DNA of 64,000 nucleotides from BNXB01 sp031548005 (GCA_031548005.1 JAVBRK010000008.1:94575-158574); one strand, 5' to 3'. Counted from the first letter of the stretch, positions 8,749 through 18,647 are shown. The notes: generated by a model not told the origin, from the sequence alone. A program made the numbers and translations.

Positions 8749-10695
8749 ATGATTAATAAGTTAGACGCTAAAATCCCTCAAGGTCCATTGGCTGAAAAAT
8801 GGACAAATTATAAAAATCACCAAAAGCTGGTGAACCCTGCAAATAAACGCCGTTTGGACATCATTGTCGTAGGAACCGGTCTGGCCGGAGCTTCTGCTGC
8901 CGCTTCACTCGGTGAAATGGGTTTTAATGTTTTGAATTTTTGTATTCAGGATTCTCCCCGTCGTGCACACTCAATTGCTGCTCAGGGGGGTATCAATGCC
9001 GCGAAAAATTATCAAAACGACGGAGACTCGGTTTATCGTTTGTTTTACGATACCATCAAAGGTGGTGATTACCGCGCCCGTGAAGGAAATGTTTACCGTT
9101 TGGCTGAAGTGTCGAACAGTATCATCGATCAGTGTGTAGCTCAGGGAGTCCCTTTTGCGCGGGAATACGGCGGTTTGCTCGACAACCGTTCTTTCGGTGG
9201 AGCCCAGGTTTCCCGGACATTTTATGCTAAAGGACAGACCGGACAGCAATTGCTGCTTGGCGCTTATTCTGCACTGAGTCGCCAGGTCAATAAAGGCTCG
9301 GTTAAATTATATACCCGTTACGAAATGCTCGATCTGGTGGTGATCGAAGGACGTGCACGCGGAATCATTGCCCGCAATCTTGTAACCGGAAAAATTGAGC
9401 GTTTTTCCGCTCATGCAGTGGTGATCGGTACCGGAGGATATGGAAATGCTTTCTTCCTGTCGACAAATGCGATGGGGTCCAACGGCTCGGCTGCAGCACA
9501 GTGCTATCGTCGTGGAGCTTATTTCGGGAATCCCTGCTTTGCACAGATTCACCCGACTTGTATTCCCGTTCACGGAGAATTTCAGTCTAAATTAACGTTG
9601 ATGTCGGAGTCGTTGCGTAACGACGGGCGTATCTGGGTGCCGAAGAAAAAGGAAGATGCGGAAGCGATTCGGGTCGGAAAACTCAAACCGACTGAGATCA
9701 AAGAGGAAGACCGGGACTATTATCTGGAAAGACGTTACCCCGCATTTGGAAACCTGGTTCCGCGCGATGTTGCTTCGCGTGCTGCTAAAGAACGTTGCGA
9801 CGCCGGTTTTGGCGTGGGAACAACGGGATTGGCGGTTTACCTCGATTTTTCCGATGCAATCAACCGTTTGGGATTAAAAACAGTGGAAGCCCGTTATGGG
9901 AACCTGTTTCAGATGTATGAAAAAATTGTAGACGATAATCCATACGAAACCCCCATGATGATTTATCCGGCCATCCATTATACGATGGGAGGAATCTGGG
10001 TCGATTATGAATTGATGACTACTATTCCGGGACTTTTCTCTATCGGAGAGGCCAATTTCTCGGATCATGGAGCGAATCGCTTGGGAGCCTCTGCTCTGAT
10101 GCAGGGTTTGGCCGACGGATATTTCGTTCTTCCATATACTATTCAAAATTACTTAGCTGATCAGATCCGTGTTCCACGTTTCAGTACCGATTTACCTGAA
10201 TTTGTTGCTACAGAAAAAGAAGTGAACGATAAAATCGCTAAACTGATGAGCATCAAAGGTAAACGTTCAGTAGATTCTATCCATAAGGAACTGGGTCTTA
10301 TTATGTGGGATTATGTTGGAATGGGACGTACAAAAGAATCTTTGGAAACTGCTTTGACTAAATTAAAAGAAGTGAAAAAAGAATTCTGGAGTAATGTCCG
10401 TATTCCCGGAGAAGCCAATACATTGAACGTAGAGTTGGAAAAAGCCTTACGTGTTGCTGACTTTATCGAAATCGGCTATCTGATGGCGCTCGATGGTTTG
10501 AACCGCAAAGAATCCTGTGGCGGTCACTTCCGGGAAGAATATCAGACTCCTGAAGGAGAAGCCTTGCGCGATGATGATCGCTATTCATATGCTGCATGCT
10601 GGAAGTATATGGGAGAAGATAAAGAACCTGAATTAATCAGGGAGGAGCTCAGATATGAGTTCATTGTTCGTCAGCAGAGAAACTATAAAGCGTAA
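8749..10695 (+). CDS. frdA: Fumarate reductase / succinate dehydrogenase flavoprotein subunit
   Basis: A 648-aa catalytic subunit interconverting fumarate and succinate at a covalently bound FAD. The FAD-binding motif GTGLAGASAAASLGEMG lies near residue 44, and RRAHSIAAQGGINAAKNY contains the His that carries FAD. Active-site segments HPTCIP, SDHGANRLGASALMQGLADG and the C-terminal RKESCGGHFREEYQT follow. Length and sequence fit the Bacteroidetes FrdA type. It sits between the cytochrome b and iron-sulfur genes with gaps of 12 and 5 bases. Confidence 0.96.
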   Translation: MINKLDAKIPQGPLAEKWTNYKNHQKLVNPANKRRLDIIVVGTGLAGASAAASLGEMGFNVLNFCIQDSPRRAHSIAAQGGINAAKNYQNDGDSVYRLFYDTIKGGDYRAREGNVYRLAEVSNSIIDQCVAQGVPFAREYGGLLDNRSFGGAQVSRTFYAKGQTGQQLLLGAYSALSRQVNKGSVKLYTRYEMLDLVVIEGRARGIIARNLVTGKIERFSAHAVVIGTGGYGNAFFLSTNAMGSNGSAAAQCYRRGAYFGNPCFAQIHPTCIPVHGEFQSKLTLMSESLRNDGRIWVPKKKEDAEAIRVGKLKPTEIKEEDRDYYLERRYPAFGNLVPRDVASRAAKERCDAGFGVGTTGLAVYLDFSDAINRLGLKTVEARYGNLFQMYEKIVDDNPYETPMMIYPAIHYTMGGIWVDYELMTTIPGLFSIGEANFSDHGANRLGASALMQGLADGYFVLPYTIQNYLADQIRVPRFSTDLPEFVATEKEVNDKIAKLMSIKGKRSVDSIHKELGLIMWDYVGMGRTKESLETALTKLKEVKKEFWSNVRIPGEANTLNVELEKALRVADFIEIGYLMALDGLNRKESCGGHFREEYQTPEGEALRDDDRYSYAACWKYMGEDKEPELIREELRYEFIVRQQRNYKA

Positions 10696-10700
10696 AAATC

Positions 10701-11456
10701 ATGGAAAAAGTAATCAATATAAATTTAAAAGTTTGGCGTCAGAAAGGCCCTAAAGAAAAAGGCCGTTTTGAAACCTATAAATTGGATGGCATTTCCGGTG
10801 ATACTTCATTTCTGGAAATGTTGGACATCCTGAATGAGAAACTGATCAACGAAGGTCAGGAGCCGATCGTATTCGATCACGATTGCCGTGAAGGTATTTG
10901 CGGAATGTGTTCTCTGTATATCAATGGACATCCTCACGGACCTGATGAGGATATCACGACCTGTCAGTTGCACATGCGGAAATTCAGCAATGGAGAGACT
11001 ATTACCATCGAGCCGTGGCGTTCGGCGGGTTTCCCCGTAATCCGCGATCTGATGGTCGATCGTCAGGCGTTCGATAAAATTATTCAGGCCGGAGGCTACG
11101 TCTCTGTGAATACCGGAGGAATTCCCGATGCCAATGCTATTCCGATTCCGAAAGTGAAAGCCGACGAAGCAATGGATGCTGCCTCCTGTATTGGTTGTGG
11201 CGCCTGTGTCGCTGCTTGTAAAAACGGTTCGGCTATGCTGTTCGTTTCTGCGAAGGTGAGCCAACTGGCGCTCCTGCCACAGGGCCGGGTGGAAGCTTCC
11301 CGTCGCGCTAAAGCGATGGTTGCGAAAATGGATGAACTGGGATTTGGTAACTGTACCAATACCATGGCCTGCGAACAGGAATGTCCGAAGAATATCTCGA
11401 TCAGCAATATTGCCCGGATGAACCGTGAGTTTATTTCTGCAAAACTGAAAGATTAA
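10701..11456 (+). CDS. frdB: Fumarate reductase / succinate dehydrogenase iron-sulfur subunit
   Basis: A 251-aa electron-transfer subunit. The N-terminal plant-type ferredoxin domain has the [2Fe-2S] motif CREGICGMC with a further Cys at DITTCQLH. The C-terminal domain has CIGCGACVAAC and CEQECPKN cluster ligands, as expected for the [4Fe-4S] and [3Fe-4S] centres. It carries electrons between the membrane cytochrome b and FrdA. It is the last gene of the operon and is followed by a strong hairpin. Confidence 0.96.
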   Translation: MEKVININLKVWRQKGPKEKGRFETYKLDGISGDTSFLEMLDILNEKLINEGQEPIVFDHDCREGICGMCSLYINGHPHGPDEDITTCQLHMRKFSNGETITIEPWRSAGFPVIRDLMVDRQAFDKIIQAGGYVSVNTGGIPDANAIPIPKVKADEAMDAASCIGCGACVAACKNGSAMLFVSAKVSQLALLPQGRVEASRRAKAMVAKMDELGFGNCTNTMACEQECPKNISISNIARMNREFISAKLKD

Positions 11457-11481
11457 GGTAAGTCCGGTTCTTAATTTGAAG

Positions 11482-11522
11482 AACAGCCGGTTTCCAGGAA
11501 TTTTTTCCGGGAACCGGCTGTT
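11482..11522. terminator. Hairpin between frdB and the OmpA-family gene
   Basis: AACAGCCGGTTTCC pairs with GGGAACCGGCTGTT (one imperfect position) around a 13-base T-rich loop. The U-tract after it is weak. It separates two convergent genes and could serve both strands. Confidence 0.6.
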
Positions 11523-11546
11523 AAGTTTGAGCCTATCGATGGTTGT

Positions 11547-12710
11547 TTATGGCAAATAATTCCAGTAATCCATATTCGTAACCGGCTCGATAGTGACTTT
11601 TCTATCGCCGTTTCTGACGATATCGGGAGCATCTGGTTTTGCATAGGCAATGCTCTTTCCGACCCCTCTGGATTTTAACATGGTTTGGGGAACCCCTCTG
11701 CTTACGAGCGCCTTGACCAGAGTTTCAGCCCTTCTTTTGGAAAGATCCAGATTGTACCCGTCCGATCCTTTGGAGTCTGTAAACCCTGTAATTAAATATT
11801 TCTTTGAGGAATCTTGTTTCAGGATAGCGGAAATTTCATCGACCACTGTTTCGGATTGGGATGTCAGATCTGCCCGGTCGAATTCGAAAAGGACGTTATT
11901 GAAAAGATCGTAGAGGTTTTTTGTCTCTTTTACAATGACTTCTTTTTCGACGATCCGTTCTACTTCCACCGGCTTTTCAATAATCTTCTGTATTTCAATT
12001 CGTTCCACTACCGGTTTTGTTTTTTTCGATTTACCGCCGAACCGCCACATCAGCCTCACGGTTCCCTGAATCGAGTTGGCTACATTTTCGTAGGGCATCA
12101 GCAGGTAATCGGCTTGCATCCCGATCCCGAACCGGTCATTCAACCAGGTATTCAGGCCGGCTCCCAACGAAATGGGCGTCAGGTCTTTTCTATCAGCGCC
12201 ATCTTTATTATTGATATTCTTCAGAATCCATTCCATATCGGCCGGAGCGACTCCTTCAGTCCCAGTATAAGAAATACCGAAATCTTTGCGCATATAGCTT
12301 ACCCCTGCTCTGAAATAAGGATCGATGTATTTTGACTGAAAATATTCGCCCAACCGCCATTGGATACCGGGGCCTACCATAAAAAGCCACCGGTTTTTAT
12401 CCTGGTTATCAATGGATTCTTTCGTAAACCCCACTGTTCCCTGCAAATCGAGGTAAAAATGAGAATTCAGTTCTTTCGCCAGGTAAAGATTCCCTCCGAA
12501 TACAGCCTGTTTCAGGCTCAAATCAAATTGATAGCCATCGGGTTGCTCTATGAAGTTACTGAATGATATCCGGCTGAACTGGAAAACTGATCCTCCTGCG
12601 CCGACTTCCCATGCTTTTGATCTCTTTTCCTGGTCTGATTCCTGGGCAGAGATCGAAGAGATACCGCCTGCAAGGAATAAAATATATATTAAAAATCTAT
12701 TTATTTTCAT
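11547..12710 (-). CDS. OmpA-family outer-membrane protein
   Basis: A 387-aa secreted protein with an N-terminal signal peptide ending SSISAQ, a beta-barrel-like region (about 30-235), a Glu/Val/Ile-rich linker, and a C-terminal OmpA peptidoglycan-binding domain. That domain carries LFEFDRADLT, TGFTDSKGSDGYNLDLSKRR and the closing NGDRKVTIEP. The family tethers the outer membrane to peptidoglycan. A 41-bp gap separates it from the collagen-like lipoprotein upstream on the same strand, so cotranscription is possible. Confidence 0.88.
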   Translation of the reverse strand: MKINRFLIYILFLAGGISSISAQESDQEKRSKAWEVGAGGSVFQFSRISFSNFIEQPDGYQFDLSLKQAVFGGNLYLAKELNSHFYLDLQGTVGFTKESIDNQDKNRWLFMVGPGIQWRLGEYFQSKYIDPYFRAGVSYMRKDFGISYTGTEGVAPADMEWILKNINNKDGADRKDLTPISLGAGLNTWLNDRFGIGMQADYLLMPYENVANSIQGTVRLMWRFGGKSKKTKPVVERIEIQKIIEKPVEVERIVEKEVIVKETKNLYDLFNNVLFEFDRADLTSQSETVVDEISAILKQDSSKKYLITGFTDSKGSDGYNLDLSKRRAETLVKALVSRGVPQTMLKSRGVGKSIAYAKPDAPDIVRNGDRKVTIEPVTNMDYWNYLP

Positions 12711-12751
12711 TGTTGTCTGGTTTTAAATTGATATACCATACTTATATCCTG

Positions 12752-14698
12752 TTACTCTGTGATTTGCTGAACGAGGATGTCCGGGAAATCGTAGTAAGAA
12801 TTTTTGATTCCGACTATTTTAAGAGTATTGCTTCCCTCTGGATCGAATTTCAACGTACCAATTTGACGGAACCATAGAAAATGCTTATTCGCAGAGTAAG
12901 TGTCTTGTCCTAAAACGACTTCCGTATTTAAATATGGTGTATTAACTCTAAATGTAGGAACATTTATTGCTCCTTTGCTGAGAGAATTATTCGCTTTATT
13001 TTCTGATAAATTGAATTGAATTTCAAATTCAGGACTAATCTTCATATTGTCGATATCTTCTACAATAGGAGAATAGTAATCAAATGTTTTTCCGGAAATA
13101 TTTTTTGATTCTTTGTTGTAGCTTGATTTAAAAAATAAATTATAATCAATATTGGTATCTGCAATATCGAATTCCCCTTCTATCCGGCTAAAAATATTCA
13201 GACTGGCATTGTAGTTATAGGCTTTTACATTCTTTATAAGAGGTATACATTGGATAGGTGCCATTTTTATGACTGCATTGGCATGCGGTTTTTCTCCATA
13301 ATAACTATTGAGCGCCAAATTGAAGTAATGATCGTTTCCGTCCCACAGATGGTCTGTACTTTTTATGTATTTTGATGGTTTTATTAAACGGTCTACGCTT
13401 ATAGCATATGATTGAGAAATGCCAATACCTCCCTGGTCAAAAATATTTGAGCTTTCTGTGAATGATTCGGGATCATTGGGATCAGACAACTCATATGCAT
13501 ATACAGTTTGATATAAATCACCTAAATAGGAAGGAATTTGTTTCCAATCGGATGTGGGATCAGTCTTTCGTTCTATTACAGGATAAAGATATATGTATGC
13601 GTAATAACTATATAGATAGGGATTGGAAGAAAGTCTCATTCTTATCTGCATCCGGTTGGGCACATAGGTGTTCTTGGCAGAAACTTCTTTTACGGTTTCT
13701 CCTGTCGATTTCAGATATTCTACTTCAGTGGTGACTCCGAAACGTTCGGTTGCGGTTTTGTCGACAGGCAAGTCTTCTTTAGGAACAACAAACGTGCCAT
13801 TTGCATCGGCTGTGTAGACCTTGTTGGGATCCTGTACTCCCGGAAGTCCTTTTACTTTTGCACCCGGCGAAACGGAGCCTTGATCGTCGTATACGATAAA
13901 AGCCACACCTCCATCGGTCCAGCGAACAAACTCGCTGAATTCCTGGGCCACATATTGAGATATAACGTTGGGTTTTCCTTTAACGATTATGACATCTTTT
14001 CCCGGTTGCCCGATTTCTGCGGGCGATCCGTCTTCGCCGTCCTTGCCGTCGGCTCCTCTCAGGTATTTCCAGAAATCGTCGATTGTTGTTTGGTCTTTAG
14101 GCCATTCCTGTCCGGGGTTGTGAGGATCTTCCAATCCTTTGGCCACTTCTTCGGTCCATAGCACATAAGCGCTTTTTCCGTCTGCACCGTTAGAGCCGTT
14201 TTGTCCATCAGTGCCATTTTGCCCGTTGGAGCCATTTTGTCCGTTGGTACCGTTTGCGCCATCTTTTCCGTTTGCACCGTCCTGACCTTTAGCTCCTGTT
14301 AAGAAATACCAGAAATCCTGAACGGTGATTTTAGTTTTGTCCCATTCATGTCCGGGGTTATGCGGGTCTTCCACTCCTTTGGTCACTTCTTCTTTCCAGA
14401 GGTCATAGGCGCTTTGACCATTCTGTCCGTCTTTGCCGTTTTGTCCGTTTGTACCACTTTGTCCGTCCTTCCCGTCTTTCCCTTTTAAATACAGGAAGAA
14501 GTTGGTTATATCCGTCCGGTCTTTATTCCAGTCGATATTTCCATTACCGACTTCTTTTACCCAGACTTCATATGCAGAAAGGCCCTCATTTCCCTGGGGG
14601 CCCTGGGGTAGGTACATGTGTAATTCACTATCACAAGAATAAATTGAAAACAATAGGATGATAAATCCAATTATCCTCATACATTTAATGTTTTTCAT
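12752..14698 (-). CDS. Collagen-like repeat lipoprotein
   Basis: A 648-aa surface lipoprotein. The signal peptide ends IYSC, so Cys22 should be acylated. Three Gly-X-Y runs (about residues 72-95, 135-175 and 214-235, rich in GKDGQNG / GANGTNG triplets) alternate with three short modules of SAYxxWxEEV type (41-72, 96-135, 176-214). The second and third modules share EDPHNPG and end in DFWxxL. Residues 240-648 form a beta-rich region containing an Ig/CNA-like segment (about 265-340) and an unrecognised C-terminal domain. Collagen-like tracts in bacteria form rigid triple-helical stalks, so a trimeric stalk displaying the C-terminal domain is likely (inference). Ligand unknown. Confidence 0.8.
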   Translation of the reverse strand: MKNIKCMRIIGFIILLFSIYSCDSELHMYLPQGPQGNEGLSAYEVWVKEVGNGNIDWNKDRTDITNFFLYLKGKDGKDGQSGTNGQNGKDGQNGQSAYDLWKEEVTKGVEDPHNPGHEWDKTKITVQDFWYFLTGAKGQDGANGKDGANGTNGQNGSNGQNGTDGQNGSNGADGKSAYVLWTEEVAKGLEDPHNPGQEWPKDQTTIDDFWKYLRGADGKDGEDGSPAEIGQPGKDVIIVKGKPNVISQYVAQEFSEFVRWTDGGVAFIVYDDQGSVSPGAKVKGLPGVQDPNKVYTADANGTFVVPKEDLPVDKTATERFGVTTEVEYLKSTGETVKEVSAKNTYVPNRMQIRMRLSSNPYLYSYYAYIYLYPVIERKTDPTSDWKQIPSYLGDLYQTVYAYELSDPNDPESFTESSNIFDQGGIGISQSYAISVDRLIKPSKYIKSTDHLWDGNDHYFNLALNSYYGEKPHANAVIKMAPIQCIPLIKNVKAYNYNASLNIFSRIEGEFDIADTNIDYNLFFKSSYNKESKNISGKTFDYYSPIVEDIDNMKISPEFEIQFNLSENKANNSLSKGAINVPTFRVNTPYLNTEVVLGQDTYSANKHFLWFRQIGTLKFDPEGSNTLKIVGIKNSYYDFPDILVQQITE

Positions 14699-15336
14699 GA
14701 TTGTACAATTTTTGATTAATTAATAGCAATTATTAAACTTTATTACTTTATTGTGCTATCAAAATCTATACCAAGATAATTTATTTTGTTTATATTTTAT
14801 TTAAATATGTGATAATTAATTAGATATAATTATAATTTTTTGTATTAGATACTTGTTGTGTTTATTATTTGTGTATTTATTGGTATTTTGATTGTGTTTT
14901 TTCTGTACTAAGTGATATGAATGTTGATATTGTTAGTTATGTAAAATTGTCTTATTCTGTTACTTCGCATAAGCTACGGAGATACAGTCATTTCCATCGC
15001 ATGCCGCAAAATGTTTATTTACTTTGGCCCCGGGAAAAGGGTCATGACGAATGTTGTCCCATAAAATCCTTTTTTACTGAGGAATAGATCGGCATTGACT
15101 AACCCTGTTATTAACAGGGTGATTGCTGCTAAAATGCAAAACCAGCAGAGGTTGTAATAAATAGATGTAACCGGGATGCCTGAAGGTTTAACCAGTAATT
15201 GTGCATAATTTCGGCTGTAAAGGTGGCAATTTTATGTTGTTGAAAGAATTTTTTTTTAATTTTTGCCCTCCGGTAATAAAAAGTATTGGAAATGTGGAGA
15301 TGATCTTATAAAAAGGTCTAAATTTGTTCCCTCGGA
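14699..15336. other. AT-rich intergenic region between divergent genes
   Basis: No convincing gene was seen. The region should hold promoters of the collagen-like gene (minus strand) and the protease gene (plus strand). On the plus strand, TAAATTTG at 15319-15326 fits the -7 consensus, though no -33 is clear at the right distance. A perfect 8-bp stem ACCCTGTT-ATT-AACAGGGT at 15102-15120 could be an operator or small hairpin. Confidence 0.5.
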
Positions 15337-16980
15337 ATGAATTTGAAAAGTATGAGATCATTTTTTTATCTTCTGCTTATTGGTGTCTTTTGTCCTTGTT
15401 CTCTTTTGCAGGGAAGTAATGGTGGGTATATGTTCCGTTTGATTCTGAAAGACAAGGGAAACCCGCCGTATTCGGTTGAAAAACCGGGAGAGTTTCTATC
15501 GCCTGAGGCCATCGGGAGAAGAGCCAGGCAGGGCTTGCCCATTGATAGTACCGATTTTCCGATAGATCCGGCCTATTTTTCCGAAATCAGGAGTCAGGGT
15601 GCTGAAATCAGGGCCTTCAGTAAGTGGCTGAATACAATTACAGTTTATTTTTCTGATAGCGCTGAGGTGGCGTCTGTCGCCGGATTACCCTTTGTCGATT
15701 CCGTGAAATGGGTTTGGAAAGGAACTTTGGGGGGAAGTCTCCTGAAGACTCACCCTGAAATCTTACTGTCGAAAAAATCATCAGAGCTGCACAATGCCAA
15801 TATTTACGGGCCTGCTTATACGCAGATTCACATGCATGAAGGCGAATTATTACACGATGCCGGATTCAGAGGCGCCGGAATGACTATTGCAGTTCTTGAC
15901 GGAGGTTTCTTTCATGTTGATCAGATCACTGCTTTCGATCAGTCCAGGATACTGGGTACAAAGAATTTTACGCACAAACAATCTGCAGATTTTTATCAGT
16001 CGGATATTGACCATGGAACGAAGGTTTTATCCTGTATGTTGTCCAATGACCCCGGCCGGATGGTTGGAACGGCTCCCGATGCGGGATATTACCTGCTTCA
16101 GACGGAAGTTCCGGGAGAAGAATATCCGGTGGAAGAAGATTACTGGATTTCAGGAATTGAATATGCCGACAGTCTGGGAGTCGATGTCGTGAATTCGTCG
16201 TTGGGATATACCCGGTTTGATATTTTATTTATGGACCATACAATAAATGAATTAGATGGAAAAACAGCTTTGATCAGCCGGGCGGCTTCGATGGCTGCCG
16301 AAAAAAAGGGAATGTTGATATTTAATTCTGCCGGTAATGAGGGGATGAATAACTGGCATAAAGTATCTTTTCCTGCCGATGCCGGTTATATTGCTACGAT
16401 TGGTTCCGTGAATGATATCCGGGAGCGTTCTTCTTTTTCCTCTATAGGTCTTACTGCCGATGGAAGGATTAAGCCGGATTTGATGTCTATGGGAGGGAAT
16501 ACGGTGCTTATAGATGGGTTCGGAATGATTACATTAGGATCCGGAACTTCTTATGCTGCACCTGTTATCGCGGGACTTGGCGCTTGTTTATGGCAGGCAT
16601 TGCCCGGCTTTACAAGTATGAAAGTCGTTGAGTTGTTAAAGAAAAATTCCGACCGGAGTTCTGTTCCCGATAGCCTTTACGGATACGGGATTCCCAATGT
16701 TTATCAGGCTTACATTCAAAACAGGCCGACCGGTATTCCTATAGCAAAGGATTGTTCCGGGGTCTTGCGCCTGGATTCCCGGAATGGGCTGCTGTATGTT
16801 AATTTACCGTATGTCGATTGTATCAATAGCCGGCTCTACATTTTCTCTATATTAGGGAATAAAGTGCTGGAACGCATTTCTTTGACTGAGTCTGTGAATA
16901 TAACAGGTCTTCCCAAAGGAATTTATATTGCCTATCTCGATGTGAAAGGAAAAAGGTACGTGCAAAAATTTTCCAGATAA
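15337..16980 (+). CDS. Subtilisin-like (S8) serine protease with T9SS sorting domain
   Basis: A 547-aa secreted protease. The signal peptide covers about residues 1-27 and a propeptide-like region follows. The S8 catalytic residues are present: Asp in AVLDGGF, His in DHGTKV and Ser in GTSYAAP. The last 75 residues (LYIFSILGNKVLE...GLPKGIYIAYLDVKGKRYVQKFSR) form a T9SS type A C-terminal sorting domain, so export across the outer membrane is predicted. A second ATG at 15352 also gives a good signal peptide and would suit the TAAATTTG promoter element, which lies very close to 15337. The stop overlaps the xseA start by one base. Confidence 0.9.
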   Translation: MNLKSMRSFFYLLLIGVFCPCSLLQGSNGGYMFRLILKDKGNPPYSVEKPGEFLSPEAIGRRARQGLPIDSTDFPIDPAYFSEIRSQGAEIRAFSKWLNTITVYFSDSAEVASVAGLPFVDSVKWVWKGTLGGSLLKTHPEILLSKKSSELHNANIYGPAYTQIHMHEGELLHDAGFRGAGMTIAVLDGGFFHVDQITAFDQSRILGTKNFTHKQSADFYQSDIDHGTKVLSCMLSNDPGRMVGTAPDAGYYLLQTEVPGEEYPVEEDYWISGIEYADSLGVDVVNSSLGYTRFDILFMDHTINELDGKTALISRAASMAAEKKGMLIFNSAGNEGMNNWHKVSFPADAGYIATIGSVNDIRERSSFSSIGLTADGRIKPDLMSMGGNTVLIDGFGMITLGSGTSYAAPVIAGLGACLWQALPGFTSMKVVELLKKNSDRSSVPDSLYGYGIPNVYQAYIQNRPTGIPIAKDCSGVLRLDSRNGLLYVNLPYVDCINSRLYIFSILGNKVLERISLTESVNITGLPKGIYIAYLDVKGKRYVQKFSR

Positions 16981-18218
16981 TGAAAACAGAGTACCTGACT
17001 TTACTGCAGCTTAATTCTTTAGTAGAAGATTCCGTCAGAGGGCTTTTCCCCGAAACTTATTGGGTCGTTGCAGAAACCAGTGATGTAAGGGTCAACCATG
17101 CAAATGGACATTGTTATCTTGAGTTTATCGAAAAAAACGAGCAAACTTCAGCCATTGCTGCTAAAGCAAGGGGATATATCTGGAATTCTGTTTTTCGGAT
17201 GCTGAATCCTTATTTTGAGGAAGTGACCGGTCGTAAATTTACTTCGGGACTAAAAATCCTGGTTCGGGTATCTGTCGATTTCCATCCGGTTTACGGATAC
17301 GGATTGAATGTTTGCGATATAGAACCTACATATACTCTGGGAGATATGCAGCTTCGGAGAAAAGAAATTATATCCCGGTTGGAAGAAGATGGTGTATTGA
17401 CCCTGAATAAAGAACTGGAGTTGTCGGAAACACCCCAGCGTATTGCCGTTATTACCTCTCCGACGGCTGCCGGATATGAGGATTTTCTGGAACACCTGCA
17501 TGCCAACCGTCCGGGATTTGTATTTTATCCGAAATTATTTCCGGCTGTTATGCAGGGCGATCAGACCGAAAGTTCTGTATTGTCGGCATTGGAACGGATT
17601 TATAATCATCGGGAAATGTTCGATGCCGTTGTCGTCATCAGGGGAGGAGGGGCTGCATCCGATCTGGCGGCATTCGATTCGTATTTGCTGGCTGCCGCCT
17701 GTGCCCAATTTCCTTTGCCTGTGATTACCGGCATCGGTCATGAACGTGATGATACTGTTCTGGATCTGGTGGCATATCATCGTGCAAAAACGCCCACTGC
17801 GGTTGCCGATTATCTGATTCATTGCCTGGAAGAAGCCTGGGACGAGTTTCTTGAAATAGAATATCGTATCCGGACAAGTTCGACCCGGATTCTGGATGAG
17901 GCTTCTGTTGATATTAAAAATCTGATCCATTTGTTAAATGTCCGGTCGCTGTCTTTTTTTGAAAAGGAGGGCGCTAATTTGAATCTGATCCGGTCGAATA
18001 TCCGGAATACCGTTTCAAATTACCTCGTTTTCCACCAGCGCTGTTTAGATGAAAAGCAAGCATTTATCCGGATGTCCTCTCCGGAGTATATTCTGGGAAA
18101 AGGGTACTCCATTACCAGAAAGAACGGAAAGGCCGTGAAGTCGTCTCAGGAAGTTGTGGAAGGAGACGTGCTTGAAACCATTTTTCTCGATGGAAAAATC
18201 AGCAGCAAAGTCCGTTGA
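16980..18218 (+). CDS. xseA: Exodeoxyribonuclease VII large subunit
   Basis: A 412-aa catalytic subunit of the single-strand-specific exonuclease that acts in DNA repair. The N-terminal OB-fold contains VVAETSDVRVNHANGHCYLEF, whose divergence from the E. coli form is normal for this phylum. The catalytic domain contains RIAVITSPTAAGYEDFL, VVIRGGGAASDLAAFDS and TGIGHERDDTVLDLVAYHRAKTPTAVA. A predicted helical region and a terminal segment GKGYSITRKNGK follow. It is translationally coupled to the upstream protease gene by a one-base stop/start overlap. No xseB small-subunit gene follows it. Confidence 0.95.
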   Translation: MKTEYLTLLQLNSLVEDSVRGLFPETYWVVAETSDVRVNHANGHCYLEFIEKNEQTSAIAAKARGYIWNSVFRMLNPYFEEVTGRKFTSGLKILVRVSVDFHPVYGYGLNVCDIEPTYTLGDMQLRRKEIISRLEEDGVLTLNKELELSETPQRIAVITSPTAAGYEDFLEHLHANRPGFVFYPKLFPAVMQGDQTESSVLSALERIYNHREMFDAVVVIRGGGAASDLAAFDSYLLAAACAQFPLPVITGIGHERDDTVLDLVAYHRAKTPTAVADYLIHCLEEAWDEFLEIEYRIRTSSTRILDEASVDIKNLIHLLNVRSLSFFEKEGANLNLIRSNIRNTVSNYLVFHQRCLDEKQAFIRMSSPEYILGKGYSITRKNGKAVKSSQEVVEGDVLETIFLDGKISSKVR

Positions 18219-18230
18219 TTCCACCTTTAT

Positions 18231-18647
18231 TTATTCCTCAAAATCAAAATCGAAGTCAAAATCGTCGATGTAAACCGGATCGGTGAATTCATCGAGGCTC
18301 CGGCGATCTTTTTTGGTGGGTCTTCCGGTTCCTTTTTCCCGGTTAATGAATCCGCTGATTTTGCTTAATTCGAGCAACTCGAATTGTTCGGGAGGTGTTA
18401 TGTTTTCAAGGTATTGAGGAACTAATTTTGCACCCATCCGGCTTTCGGTCAGATCGAGTACCTTGAAAGAATAGGTAATGGGCGGCTTCCTGATATCGAT
18501 TACATCGCCTGTTTTGATCATACGTGAAGGCTTGACTGAAACCCGGTTGATTGAGATTCTTCCTTTTTTGCAGGCTTCGGCAGCGATTGTCCGGGTCTTG
18601 AAAATCCGGGTAGCCCACATCCATTTATCTATTCTTACTTCATTCAT
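18231..18647 (-). CDS. hslR: S4-domain RNA-binding protein, Hsp15-like
   Basis: A 138-aa protein with an N-terminal S4 RNA-binding fold (RIDKWMWATRIFKTRTIAAEACKKG, then INRVSVKPSRMIKTGDVI) and an acidic C-terminal tail of repeated Asp-Phe. In other bacteria Hsp15 binds free 50S subunits still carrying nascent chain and tRNA. The start overlaps the pth stop by four bases (ATGA), and with rplY this forms a ribosome-related cluster. The role is inferred from the family. Confidence 0.9.
   Translation of the reverse strand: MNEVRIDKWMWATRIFKTRTIAAEACKKGRISINRVSVKPSRMIKTGDVIDIRKPPITYSFKVLDLTESRMGAKLVPQYLENITPPEQFELLELSKISGFINREKGTGRPTKKDRRSLDEFTDPVYIDDFDFDFDFEE

Noticed and set aside
12752..14698. 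Gly-X-Y coding repeats read as a CRISPR or tandem DNA repeat array
   Set aside because: The periodicity is the 9-base triplet coding pattern of collagen-like protein; there are no constant repeats separated by unique spacers.
14869..15087. A 72-aa plus-strand reading frame in the AT-rich gap before the S8 protease
   Set aside because: Low-complexity, Cys/Tyr-rich composition with no family resemblance and no convincing start context; it looks like chance in AT-rich DNA.
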